From contig CAMWVS010000019.1 in assembly GCA_947177775.1 (NCBI GenBank), positions 1-49,270 of the forward strand: a DNA stretch of 49,270 nt, written 5' to 3'. This document shows, piece after piece, positions 15,985 through 24,043 of the stretch; positions within the stretch are counted from its first letter, which is position 1, and each line of letters begins with the position of its first letter. The position numbers and the translations under genes are program-made. Origin of the DNA: an uncultured Prevotella sp. Its GTDB lineage: Bacteria > Bacteroidota > Bacteroidia > Bacteroidales > Bacteroidaceae. The notes below the pieces were generated by a model. That model was not told the origin of the DNA and ran no database searches. It saw only the letters and a program-made list of their open reading frames with translations.

Positions 15985-17640
15985 TTAGTCTTCAATCGGT
16001 ATCCAACGGGGGTCACCAGCCTTAAACGATGCCTTGAGAGTGAAATCACCATTTTCAGGATCTTGGAATATACTTGCTGACGTCTCTTCAAGCATATTGT
16101 CAACCTCAAACTTATTGCTTCCCATTATGAAGTCACTCGTCATATAGCATCCAGCAAACGTTGTCGTACCACCGCTGCGTACTCCTCTTGCTGTATCAGA
16201 GAATGTCTTGGCAAATATCGTATTGCTCACATTGATATTCACGTTCACACCATTCGCGTCAACCAAATAACGTCCTCCGCCTATCACATTATACATTGTT
16301 ACGTTAGCGATATTGATTGCTTTCACGTTTGCTCCTGAGCAGGCTATTACGTTATGTTGCAATGTACAGAATGTAGAGTTAGTGATGTTTATCTCTTCTA
16401 CAGTATAAGCGGCATTATTGAAGTAGAATGTAGCATAACTGCCCTTACCCTGATTACTGATAATCGTATTTTCTACATTAAGTTTTCCAATCGAAGTGAC
16501 TGCATTATCCTTCAGACGGACAATACTGCGGGCGAAACCGTCAAGTACACAATCCTTGAATGTGAGTTCGCCAAGAGTTGCACTGGTACCCTGATTGATC
16601 AGATACTGGCATCCTCCATCTGTCATATTCACATTCTCAAAACGTATAAAGGCATGGCTTCCTTCGATGTTTATACAACGCGACGGATTGAGTACTGGCT
16701 GAGAGCCACCTGCCAGTCCGAAGAATGTCACAGACATTCCTGCAGGAATCTTGAGATCTGCCGGATCACCTGTAACCTCATCCACACCGACCATATTGAG
16801 AGTCAGGCCGGCAGGAACTCCTATCGTAACACTATAGTTAGACGGATTAGCTCCTGAGGCAATGGCTTCGGCAGAAACCTGATTCATTATATCCTGTGAA
16901 ATAACCGTTACATCCTCTGGAAGGATATATTTGAAATCTGCATCAGGTACAGCTGCCGGAGTCGTTATGCGAAGTTGACCACGCTTATCCTCTCCATTAT
17001 ATATTGTGATTATATAAGTTGTGGTAGGAGACAAACCGGGAATTTCAAACGTTCCATTTGCTTTGTCTGCGTCGCTGAGTTCATACGTTGCCACCGGGTT
17101 GCCGTCACCATCCGTTACCACAATGCTTGTAACTTCCTTTGTGGCATCCCAATATATCGTGACATTATTATCCGTAACGATCGAAGCCGTCTCGTCAAAG
17201 ATTTGCTCAGCTTTAGTCCTGAATGTAGCACCATTCTTATAATAAGCCCAGCGCGAATCTGCAATTTCGTCAGAACATCCTTTTATACGCAAATAATATT
17301 TGGTGTCACCCACCAGATTATCTACAACAACAGCTTTTCCGGAAGTTATTTCCTTACTCTGTCCGAACACACGGGAATGGGCTGTTCCACCAAGCGGAAT
17401 GTCATCATACAAAGTATCTGTACTAAGCTCAATCACATAATACTGCGTACTCTTTATGCCATCAAAAGATATTGTGGCATATGTATCCTCTGCTTCTACC
17501 GATATATCATTGCTTGCCATGCTGAACAACCTTGAGTAAGAACCATCGGTATCCCAGTCATTCGTGTCAGAACATGAAGCCAACATCATTCCACCTGCAA
17601 GCAGCATGGAAACGGCATATATGCTTTTTATTGTTTTCAT
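15985..17640 (-). CDS. Surface lipoprotein with FN3 domains and a beta-helix (DUF4957/DUF5123-like), third gene of the sus operon
   Basis: 551-aa lipoprotein that takes the place of SusE/SusF in this locus. The start at 17640 gives a lipoprotein signal (KTIKSIYAVSMLLAGG then LASC, Cys23) and lies 19 nt downstream of the SusD stop; the longer frame to 17691 overlaps susD and has no signal at its start. Residues about 30-225 look like two FN3-type domains. Residues about 240-551 are rich in N-x-x-[IV] repeats and read as a right-handed beta-helix, the fold expected for DUF4957/DUF5123 proteins common in pectin loci. The likely role is binding pectic chains at the cell surface beside SusD. Catalytic residues typical of pectinases are not visible, so binding is more likely than cleavage. 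The DUF names are from memory. Confidence 0.75.
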   Translation of the reverse strand: MKTIKSIYAVSMLLAGGMMLASCSDTNDWDTDGSYSRLFSMASNDISVEAEDTYATISFDGIKSTQYYVIELSTDTLYDDIPLGGTAHSRVFGQSKEITSGKAVVVDNLVGDTKYYLRIKGCSDEIADSRWAYYKNGATFRTKAEQIFDETASIVTDNNVTIYWDATKEVTSIVVTDGDGNPVATYELSDADKANGTFEIPGLSPTTTYIITIYNGEDKRGQLRITTPAAVPDADFKYILPEDVTVISQDIMNQVSAEAIASGANPSNYSVTIGVPAGLTLNMVGVDEVTGDPADLKIPAGMSVTFFGLAGGSQPVLNPSRCINIEGSHAFIRFENVNMTDGGCQYLINQGTSATLGELTFKDCVLDGFARSIVRLKDNAVTSIGKLNVENTIISNQGKGSYATFYFNNAAYTVEEINITNSTFCTLQHNVIACSGANVKAINIANVTMYNVIGGGRYLVDANGVNVNINVSNTIFAKTFSDTARGVRSGGTTTFAGCYMTSDFIMGSNKFEVDNMLEETSASIFQDPENGDFTLKASFKAGDPRWIPIED

Positions 17641-17659
17641 TGTCATTATGTTTTTATAT

Positions 17660-19636
17660 TTAGAATCCATAGGAATTCGAAAGAGTTCCATTAGAATTAT
17701 TAATTGTCTCCGAACCTATTGGGATAAGATGTCTGTTAGCCACCTCTGCCGGTCCTTGATATCCTGCCTGCGGATCATAATTTATAAGACCACGACAAAT
17801 AACGCTCATTGAATTATACAATTCATTCTTGGGATCATTGATTTCTGTATCAGTTTCTTTAAATACACTACCAAACCATGTAGCCTCTTTCATGTCCGTC
17901 GTACTTGAGGGAACATCTTCGTTATACCAACAAACAGATGAGTAATCCACCTTATACCAATTAGGAGCAGTTGCATCCTCCCGATAATACAGTTTCTCCG
18001 GATAATAGTGATTGTTTATGTTCTCACGATGCTGATCGAACATATCAATAATCTTATCTGTAAGCAGACCCCAACGTATCAGGTCATATTTGCGGATGGC
18101 CTCTCCTGTGAATTCCCATGCACGCTCATCTACTATTGCTTTGAAGAATGAATTCTTGTCGGCAGAAACTGCTGCAACATAATTATCGACCTTGTCAGTC
18201 TTCAGACTTGCATCAAAAGCACGTGCGCGCACTTCAGCAAGAGCATCTTTGGCCAGTTTACCGCAACTTCCTGCTCCATTCGGGCCGATAAGTTCGTTGA
18301 CAACCTCTGCATACATAAGCAGAATGTCGGAATAACGCATAACAACCCAGTTAATGCCGTAACCAGTCTTTTTGTCCACTGCCTGGTTCATGGCCAACCA
18401 CTGCTCGCTCATCTTACGAACATCCCACTTGGCAATATAGATACCATTAAACGGCTGGTTGGTAAATGTCTGCATCGTCTCTGCTCCTTTAAGTTCGTAA
18501 GGAGCACATGAAACATCACGGCGTTGGTCATTTTTATCAAATGAATAGAAATGGGTAGCCGGGACCTTCACCTTACCGGATGAGTTGCTATAACCGAAAT
18601 TGTTCGGATTGTTGTTGACGCGCACACCTGCGGTATAGCCCATCTCGCCCGACATATTCAATCCATGAGCAATCTCAAAAAGATTCTCATAGTAAGTCTG
18701 ATCCAGACGAAGCTGATTCTGCAGATACCACTCGTTCTCATAACTTGCATTAAGACGGTGAGGTCCTTCTGCTATCACCTTGCTAAGACACTTCTCTGCA
18801 AACTCATACAGTTCCTTGCGCTTAGCGTCACCCGGACGCATTGTGGGATATGTAGCATCACTGATACCACGCTGTCCCTCGCGCTTCTCACTAAGGTCAA
18901 CATATCCTTCTTTACGTGATTCACGGATTGAGTATCCTGCCTCGGCAAGGGCTACACGGGCAGCAAGTCCGAGGGCAAATCCCTTAGTGGCATGCTCTGT
19001 TGTGTATCCGTTCTGGCCGGCCCACGGAAGCAAATCGGCTGCCTCCCAAAGGTCAGTCCGAATCTGATCCATGATAACATCACGATCGGTCTTTGAAGTG
19101 TACAGATTTGAACCGTCAGACTTAGCCGGTTCCAACTTCAAAGGAACATCACCATAGTTACGCACAAGATCAAAGTAGAGCATAGCCCGCAAGGCAAGAG
19201 CCTCACCAAGCATGTGACGCATCTTGGTATTGTTCTTTATATTCGAACCGTTAATACCCTCTATTGCAAGATTGGCGTTCTCTATCATGGTGTACATGTT
19301 ACTCCAGTTCTGAGGCAAACGGTTCCATGATGTACTGGGCACATAGTTACACAGTCCGCGCTCATTGGCACTGCGTGTTGCATCGTCTGTAACAGCATCC
19401 ACCAATTCGCAGTCTGTATTCATGGCGTAGTTAAGAGGTATACGGCAACCATAAGTATGGTCGAGCGTCATACCTGAATAAACGAGGTTTATGGTCTGCT
19501 CTGTGAATATCTCCGAATTATAGACAACTTCAGGGAACATTTCCGATGGTGATGTCTGATCCAGAAAGTCAGAGCAAGACGCGAGCGTAAGGAGCGATGC
19601 TCCTGCGCAGAATATTGTTTTTATGCTCTTGTTCAT
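17660..19636 (-). CDS. SusD-like nutrient-binding outer-membrane lipoprotein
   Basis: 658-aa RagB/SusD family protein that forms the lid on the SusC transporter and binds the glycan. The ATG at 19636 gives a lipoprotein signal (MNKSIKTIFCAGASLL, then LASC with Cys21); the longer frame starts at a GTG and would bury this signal. Family landmarks are SDFLDQTSPSE after the lipobox, WSNMYTMIENANLAIEGI in the helical core, ALALRAMLYFDLVRNYGDVP, and the C-terminal MRYSDILLMYAEVVNE, followed by ERAWEFTGEAIRKYDLIRWG. It follows the susC-like gene by 47 nt and is clearly in its operon. Linkage to PL1, CE8 and GH28/GH105 genes suggests pectic oligogalacturonides as ligand; this is inference from context. 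Confidence 0.95.
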   Translation of the reverse strand: MNKSIKTIFCAGASLLTLASCSDFLDQTSPSEMFPEVVYNSEIFTEQTINLVYSGMTLDHTYGCRIPLNYAMNTDCELVDAVTDDATRSANERGLCNYVPSTSWNRLPQNWSNMYTMIENANLAIEGINGSNIKNNTKMRHMLGEALALRAMLYFDLVRNYGDVPLKLEPAKSDGSNLYTSKTDRDVIMDQIRTDLWEAADLLPWAGQNGYTTEHATKGFALGLAARVALAEAGYSIRESRKEGYVDLSEKREGQRGISDATYPTMRPGDAKRKELYEFAEKCLSKVIAEGPHRLNASYENEWYLQNQLRLDQTYYENLFEIAHGLNMSGEMGYTAGVRVNNNPNNFGYSNSSGKVKVPATHFYSFDKNDQRRDVSCAPYELKGAETMQTFTNQPFNGIYIAKWDVRKMSEQWLAMNQAVDKKTGYGINWVVMRYSDILLMYAEVVNELIGPNGAGSCGKLAKDALAEVRARAFDASLKTDKVDNYVAAVSADKNSFFKAIVDERAWEFTGEAIRKYDLIRWGLLTDKIIDMFDQHRENINNHYYPEKLYYREDATAPNWYKVDYSSVCWYNEDVPSSTTDMKEATWFGSVFKETDTEINDPKNELYNSMSVICRGLINYDPQAGYQGPAEVANRHLIPIGSETINNSNGTLSNSYGF

Positions 19637-19683
19637 ATTATAATTTCTGATATTAAGTTTTTCTTCTTTGTTCACTTTATTCC

Positions 19684-22600
19684 TTAGAATGTTACGTTGA
19701 TACCACCAACGATAGAATAGCTTCTCGGATATGTTGCATAGTCAACACCGGGAGTCATCGGAGTGCTTGTACAAGCATCAACTTCGGGATCTACACCTGA
19801 GTAGCTTGTAAAACAGAACAGATTGTATCCTGATGCGAATACACGCACGTTAGTAAGACCGGCTTTCCTGACGAGGTTCTTCGGCAAAGTATAACCCAAC
19901 GTGATTGTCTGGAGACGCAGGAAAGAAGCGTTCTCAAGATCCCAATCCATGAGAGGACGGTCGGTCACAGAAGCAGGATTGTATATTCCCTTACCACCAT
20001 TCACCTGGTTGATGTAATTGTAGTAGCCTTCTTCGCCATTGGCTGCTATATAAGCCTTAGCAAATGTTCCAGCCATCATATTCTCTCCTGTAGCCGGATC
20101 TATGCGGGTCCAGCGATTGGCCAAGCTGAATTCTTCATTAAGATTGTAATTACGGCTGCTGTTACCAAATGTGCTGGCTGCTGCGCGTGTAGCGTTGATA
20201 AGTTTACCTCCAAGCTGGTAATTGAAGAACACGGTGAAATCGAAATTCTTGAGGAAACGACCGTTGAAGCCGAAACCACCACTCCACGGATGAATCGTAT
20301 TGCCCAAACGGACCTTATCGTCATCTGTCAGCTTTCCGTCTCCGTCAACATCCTCCAATTTAGGAGAACCCGGCATAAGCGTACCCTTGAGCAAGTCGTA
20401 ACTGTTAGCACATACAGGCTTGCCATTCTCGTCCTTGCGGATGCTCCATGAACTGCCGTTCCATTCGAGTTCGTTGGTAGTATAAACACCTGCATAACGG
20501 TATCCCCATACCTCGCCGAGGCGACCGCCTTCCTGCAGTTTGAAGTCCTGTGAACTAACTACACCTGAGCCTGACCATCCGGAACTTTCCCATGCGTCGC
20601 CACCAGGGAACTTGTCAATCTTACCACGGTTATAAGATACGTTGAAATTAAAGTCAAGTCCCCAAGTCTTCTTATCAACGATAACAACGTTGGTTTGGAA
20701 CTCAATACCCTTATTGCTTGTCTGACCTATGTTCTGATACTGATATTTGTATCCTGACTCACCGGGAAGAGTCTGACGCATGAGCAGATCTTTCGTGGTA
20801 TTCCAATAAAGGTCTATGCTACCGTTGATGCGGCTGTTGAAGAAACCGAAGTCGATACCGAAGTTACGTGTGATGGTTGTCTCCCACTTCAAATCGGGAT
20901 TGGACATCATATCGCCATGCTTCAATATTACAGCTGTATTCTCATTGAAATAGATGCTCTTATCATTAGTTGCACCTACTGCATAAGTCGTGTACATATA
21001 TTTGGCATTAACACGGTTGTTACCGGCTGTACCAAATGAAAGGCGTGCCTTAAGGTTCGAAAGGACTTTGTCCGTACCCTTCATCCAAGGCTCTTCCGTG
21101 ATACGCCATGCCAAAGCCACTGACGGGAAGACGCCCCAGCGATTGCCGTCAGTGAAACGGCTGGAACCATCGGCACGCATTGTGAATGTCATGAGGTAAC
21201 GGTCAAGAAGAGTATAATTGATACGTCCGAAGTATGACAGCATGTTGTCCTTGAGGCTGATGTATGTCGTTGTGGGCAGAGCTGTACCGTTGGCCATCGC
21301 TGCAAGAATCTGATCCGTTGTTGAACTACGGTCAAAATCCACTGAGGTCATGTTTGTGTCGTGATAATAAGAACTTGACATTTCATGACCTACGAGGACA
21401 TTGAAGTGGTCTTCCTTATGGAAAATCCCTTTCTTATCCCAATTCACTGTATTTGCCCAACGCCACTCTTTCTGTACACGTTTTTCAAGATAAGCAAACG
21501 GACGTCCACTATGACCAAACTTGGAGTTGCCTGAGTTGTCCAATCCCCAAACCTGATCCATATTGTTGTAACGCCATCCATAGCCGAACTCGGTCTTAAA
21601 GCGCAGTCCCTTGAACGGTTCCCATGTCATACTGGCATTGATATTGTTCTGAAGACGTGTCTGAAGTTTGTATGTGGCATTGACACGACGGACTGTGCTG
21701 GTGAAGTTATCACCGCTCTCCTCTTCCATCACGTCACTCTGGAGCACGTCTACAGGACGGTCTACAATGGCACGTGCCGCTATAGAATAGGCCTTGCTGG
21801 ACTCCTGAGTATCAGCACCACCTTTCAAACCGTCTATTTTCGTATATGAGAAGCGGTCATTGACATCTAACGTAAGCCACTTGTTGAGCTTGGTCTGGAG
21901 TTTTATATTGAAATTATCACGACTAAAACCAGAACCAATCATGATGGCCTTGTCATCACTACGAGAATAGCTTGCAGACCACTTTGTCTCCTTGCTACCA
22001 CCACTTACATTCAAACTGACCTGAGAAGTCGTTCCTGTACGGCCGAAAAGTTCATCCTGATAGTTTGTACCTGCCATAGAACGATATATGTCCAAATCAT
22101 CAAACGAACCGTATGCGCTACTACCGGGGGAGAGTTCATACTGCCAATAAGCATATTCATAAGGATTGAGCATCTTCACCTCACCCACCGACTTGCGGAA
22201 ACCGTACTGAGCGTTGAGATTGACCTGAACCTTACCCTCCTTACCGCTCTTTGTCGTAATGATTACGACACCGTTAGCACCCTTGGCACCATAGATGGCA
22301 GTAGAAGAGGCATCCTTAAGTACGTCAATGCTCTGGATGTCGCTGGGCGACACATCGCTGATGCTCGAAACGGGGAAACCGTCTACTATATAAAGAGGAG
22401 AATTGTCTTGAGACAACGAACCGCCTCCACGCACACGGATTTTCACTTCCGCGTCAGGAGAGCCCTCTGTCGTTGTAATGTTAACACCAGCCATTTTACC
22501 AGTCAGTGCCTCCGTTACATTTGTAACGGGAATGTTCTCAAGCTGTTTGGCACTTACTGAAGTTACCGAGCCGGTCAAATCCTTCTTACGCACCGTACCA

Positions 22601-22932
22601 TAACCAATGACAACAACATCATTCAATGTTGCGGCATCATCTTCCAACGTAACGTTGAGAGCGGTCTTGCCTTTCGGATCGACGGTTTTGGTTTTCATAC
22701 CAATGTATGAGATGACAAGCGGATGCTTGCCTTGCATCTTGACGCTGATATTACCGTCAAAATCAGTAACACCACCATTGCGTGTGCCTTTCTCTATCAC
22801 ACTCGCTCCAATGACTGGTTCACCGTTGGAGTCTTTCACGGTGACTTTTACAGTCTGCGCCGATATTCCTCCTGCGATAAGCAGCAAGACCAGCAATAGC
22901 GTCATTCTAATACGCTTAATTTGTTCAGACAT
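19684..22932 (-). CDS. SusC-like TonB-dependent outer-membrane transporter
   Basis: 1082-aa RagA/SusC family receptor that imports oligosaccharides with energy from TonB. In order: signal peptide (TLLLVLLLIAGGISAQ), carboxypeptidase-regulatory-like domain (about 28-105, VKDSNGEPVIGASVIEKGT), the TonB-box/plug start LNDVVVIGYGTVRKKDLTGS, plug motifs GVNITTTEGSP, RVRGGGSL and DIQSIDVLKDASSTAIYGAK, and a 22-strand-type barrel ending in a short aromatic strand (INVTF). It is the first gene of a three-gene operon with the SusD-like and beta-helix lipoproteins. Its promoter carries the A-rich box shared with two other genes of the locus. No extra N-terminal STN domain is present, so signalling to an ECF sigma factor is not expected, in line with HTCS control. 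Confidence 0.95.
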   Translation of the reverse strand: MSEQIKRIRMTLLLVLLLIAGGISAQTVKVTVKDSNGEPVIGASVIEKGTRNGGVTDFDGNISVKMQGKHPLVISYIGMKTKTVDPKGKTALNVTLEDDAATLNDVVVIGYGTVRKKDLTGSVTSVSAKQLENIPVTNVTEALTGKMAGVNITTTEGSPDAEVKIRVRGGGSLSQDNSPLYIVDGFPVSSISDVSPSDIQSIDVLKDASSTAIYGAKGANGVVIITTKSGKEGKVQVNLNAQYGFRKSVGEVKMLNPYEYAYWQYELSPGSSAYGSFDDLDIYRSMAGTNYQDELFGRTGTTSQVSLNVSGGSKETKWSASYSRSDDKAIMIGSGFSRDNFNIKLQTKLNKWLTLDVNDRFSYTKIDGLKGGADTQESSKAYSIAARAIVDRPVDVLQSDVMEEESGDNFTSTVRRVNATYKLQTRLQNNINASMTWEPFKGLRFKTEFGYGWRYNNMDQVWGLDNSGNSKFGHSGRPFAYLEKRVQKEWRWANTVNWDKKGIFHKEDHFNVLVGHEMSSSYYHDTNMTSVDFDRSSTTDQILAAMANGTALPTTTYISLKDNMLSYFGRINYTLLDRYLMTFTMRADGSSRFTDGNRWGVFPSVALAWRITEEPWMKGTDKVLSNLKARLSFGTAGNNRVNAKYMYTTYAVGATNDKSIYFNENTAVILKHGDMMSNPDLKWETTITRNFGIDFGFFNSRINGSIDLYWNTTKDLLMRQTLPGESGYKYQYQNIGQTSNKGIEFQTNVVIVDKKTWGLDFNFNVSYNRGKIDKFPGGDAWESSGWSGSGVVSSQDFKLQEGGRLGEVWGYRYAGVYTTNELEWNGSSWSIRKDENGKPVCANSYDLLKGTLMPGSPKLEDVDGDGKLTDDDKVRLGNTIHPWSGGFGFNGRFLKNFDFTVFFNYQLGGKLINATRAAASTFGNSSRNYNLNEEFSLANRWTRIDPATGENMMAGTFAKAYIAANGEEGYYNYINQVNGGKGIYNPASVTDRPLMDWDLENASFLRLQTITLGYTLPKNLVRKAGLTNVRVFASGYNLFCFTSYSGVDPEVDACTSTPMTPGVDYATYPRSYSIVGGINVTF

Positions 22933-22989
22933 AAAAATTTTTGTTTTAGTTTGTTGTTATTGTTAATAGTATCACGTTTTTTAGTTTTG

Positions 22990-23030
22990 CAAATATAACA
23001 TAAAATATTGTATAGTCAGTGGCTTTTTTG
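22990..23030 (-). promoter_or_regulatory. Promoter of the susC-like operon with A-rich upstream box
   Basis: On the - strand the -7 box TATATTTG is at 22990-22997 and CAAAAAAGCCAC at 23019-23030, 21 nt apart, identical in sequence and spacing to the box before the CE8 gene. Just upstream (23030-23051) two TTTTTG-C-type units occur 11 bp apart, one helical turn, as is common for AraC-type operators. Confidence 0.55.
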
Positions 23031-23126
23031 ACAAAAAGTTGGCAAAAACTCTAATTTTACCCTATTGTTTACTAAAAAATACTACTTTTAAAACAGTAAA
23101 AGAACAACAATATAAATGTTTTTCAC

Positions 23127-23134
23127 TATCTTTG
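23127..23134 (+). promoter_or_regulatory. Putative -7 box for the small secreted protein gene
   Basis: TATCTTTG matches TAnnTTTG, with the ATG 82 nt downstream at 23216. The region is shared with the divergent susC-like promoter. Confidence 0.5.
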
Positions 23135-23215
23135 CAGTGTTGGAAAGTAAGACCGTAAAGTAATAAAAAACAGATACGTAATATTCTATTAATTAAAAAC
23201 AAAATCATTAAACTT

Positions 23216-23893
23216 ATGAAGAAGATTTTTACTTTTATTGCTGTTGCGTTTTGCGCAATGAGTATCAACGCCCAGGAGCTCACCACAGTTCCCGTAGAAG
23301 ACAACGCATTGGGAGATGGTTCATGCCCTGCCGGTACCGTACTCGCCGATAACGAGTATTTCACAGCTACAACCGTATACGCTGCAACTACCGGAAGCAG
23401 TAATTACACTTATAGTGGTGGATATGAATTTACGAATTGGATACAGCTTCGCATTTCCGCTGATCCTAACGCTGAAAATCCCAACGGAACGGAGAACTCC
23501 GGTTGCACATCTGTAGTCATCACAGCCAAGAAAGATTGTTCTCTAAGTGCTTTCGTACGTACTGGCAATAATAAGAAATGTAATCTCTTCAATCAGAAAG
23601 ACTTCACAGCGCTTGAAGCTACCACTGCATACGAAGAAGACGGCAGCAACTATCGCTGGACATGGACATGGAACATTGAGGCTGGAAATACATACGTACT
23701 TACCGAGCGTGGCGGAACAGGCAGACTTAGCGGTTTTGGCTATACAAGTAACGGAACAGGCACAGGCATCCAGAACGTTGCCGCCGAGAAGACAACTGTT
23801 GACACTCCCGCCTACAACCTCGCCGGCCAGAAGATCAACGACAGTTTCAAGGGCATCGCTGTCAAGAACGGCAAGAAGGTTGTCGTTAAGTAA
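23216..23893 (+). CDS. Small secreted protein with beta-sandwich and surface-protein tail
   Basis: 225-aa protein of unknown function. It has a clear signal peptide (MKKIFTFIAVAFCAMSINAQ), a compact beta-rich body (about 25-185) with many Trp, Tyr and Thr, and the phrase NTYVLTERGGTGRLSGFGYT that I associate with small carbohydrate-binding modules attached to Bacteroidota pectate lyases. It ends in YNLAGQKINDSF then KNGKKVVVK. This tail is almost the same as that of the large protein at the right end of the window, even at DNA level. It is transcribed divergently from the susC operon, is well placed to be part of the pectin response, and is followed by a terminator and then GH3. A stand-alone glycan-binding protein is my best guess; no catalytic motif is visible. 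Confidence 0.7.
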   Translation: MKKIFTFIAVAFCAMSINAQELTTVPVEDNALGDGSCPAGTVLADNEYFTATTVYAATTGSSNYTYSGGYEFTNWIQLRISADPNAENPNGTENSGCTSVVITAKKDCSLSAFVRTGNNKKCNLFNQKDFTALEATTAYEEDGSNYRWTWTWNIEAGNTYVLTERGGTGRLSGFGYTSNGTGTGIQNVAAEKTTVDTPAYNLAGQKINDSFKGIAVKNGKKVVVK

Positions 23894-23963
23894 AAAGCGG
23901 CATCTTTACACATTTGATATAATATACATAGGAACGCCAATATATATTAAAGACACATAAAAC

Positions 23964-24010
23964 AAAGAGACTGCAGAGTATGATTCTGATTACGCTGCAG
24001 CCTCTTTTTT
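23964..24010 (+). terminator. Terminator between the small secreted protein gene and GH3
   Basis: Arms AAAGAG-A-CTGCAG (23964-23976) and its near complement (23995-24007) with an 18-nt loop are followed by a T-rich run. The GH3 ATG comes only 33 nt later, so GH3 expression may depend on read-through. Confidence 0.75.
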
Positions 24011-24043
24011 TACATAAACTATCAATACCGACAAACGGAATAA

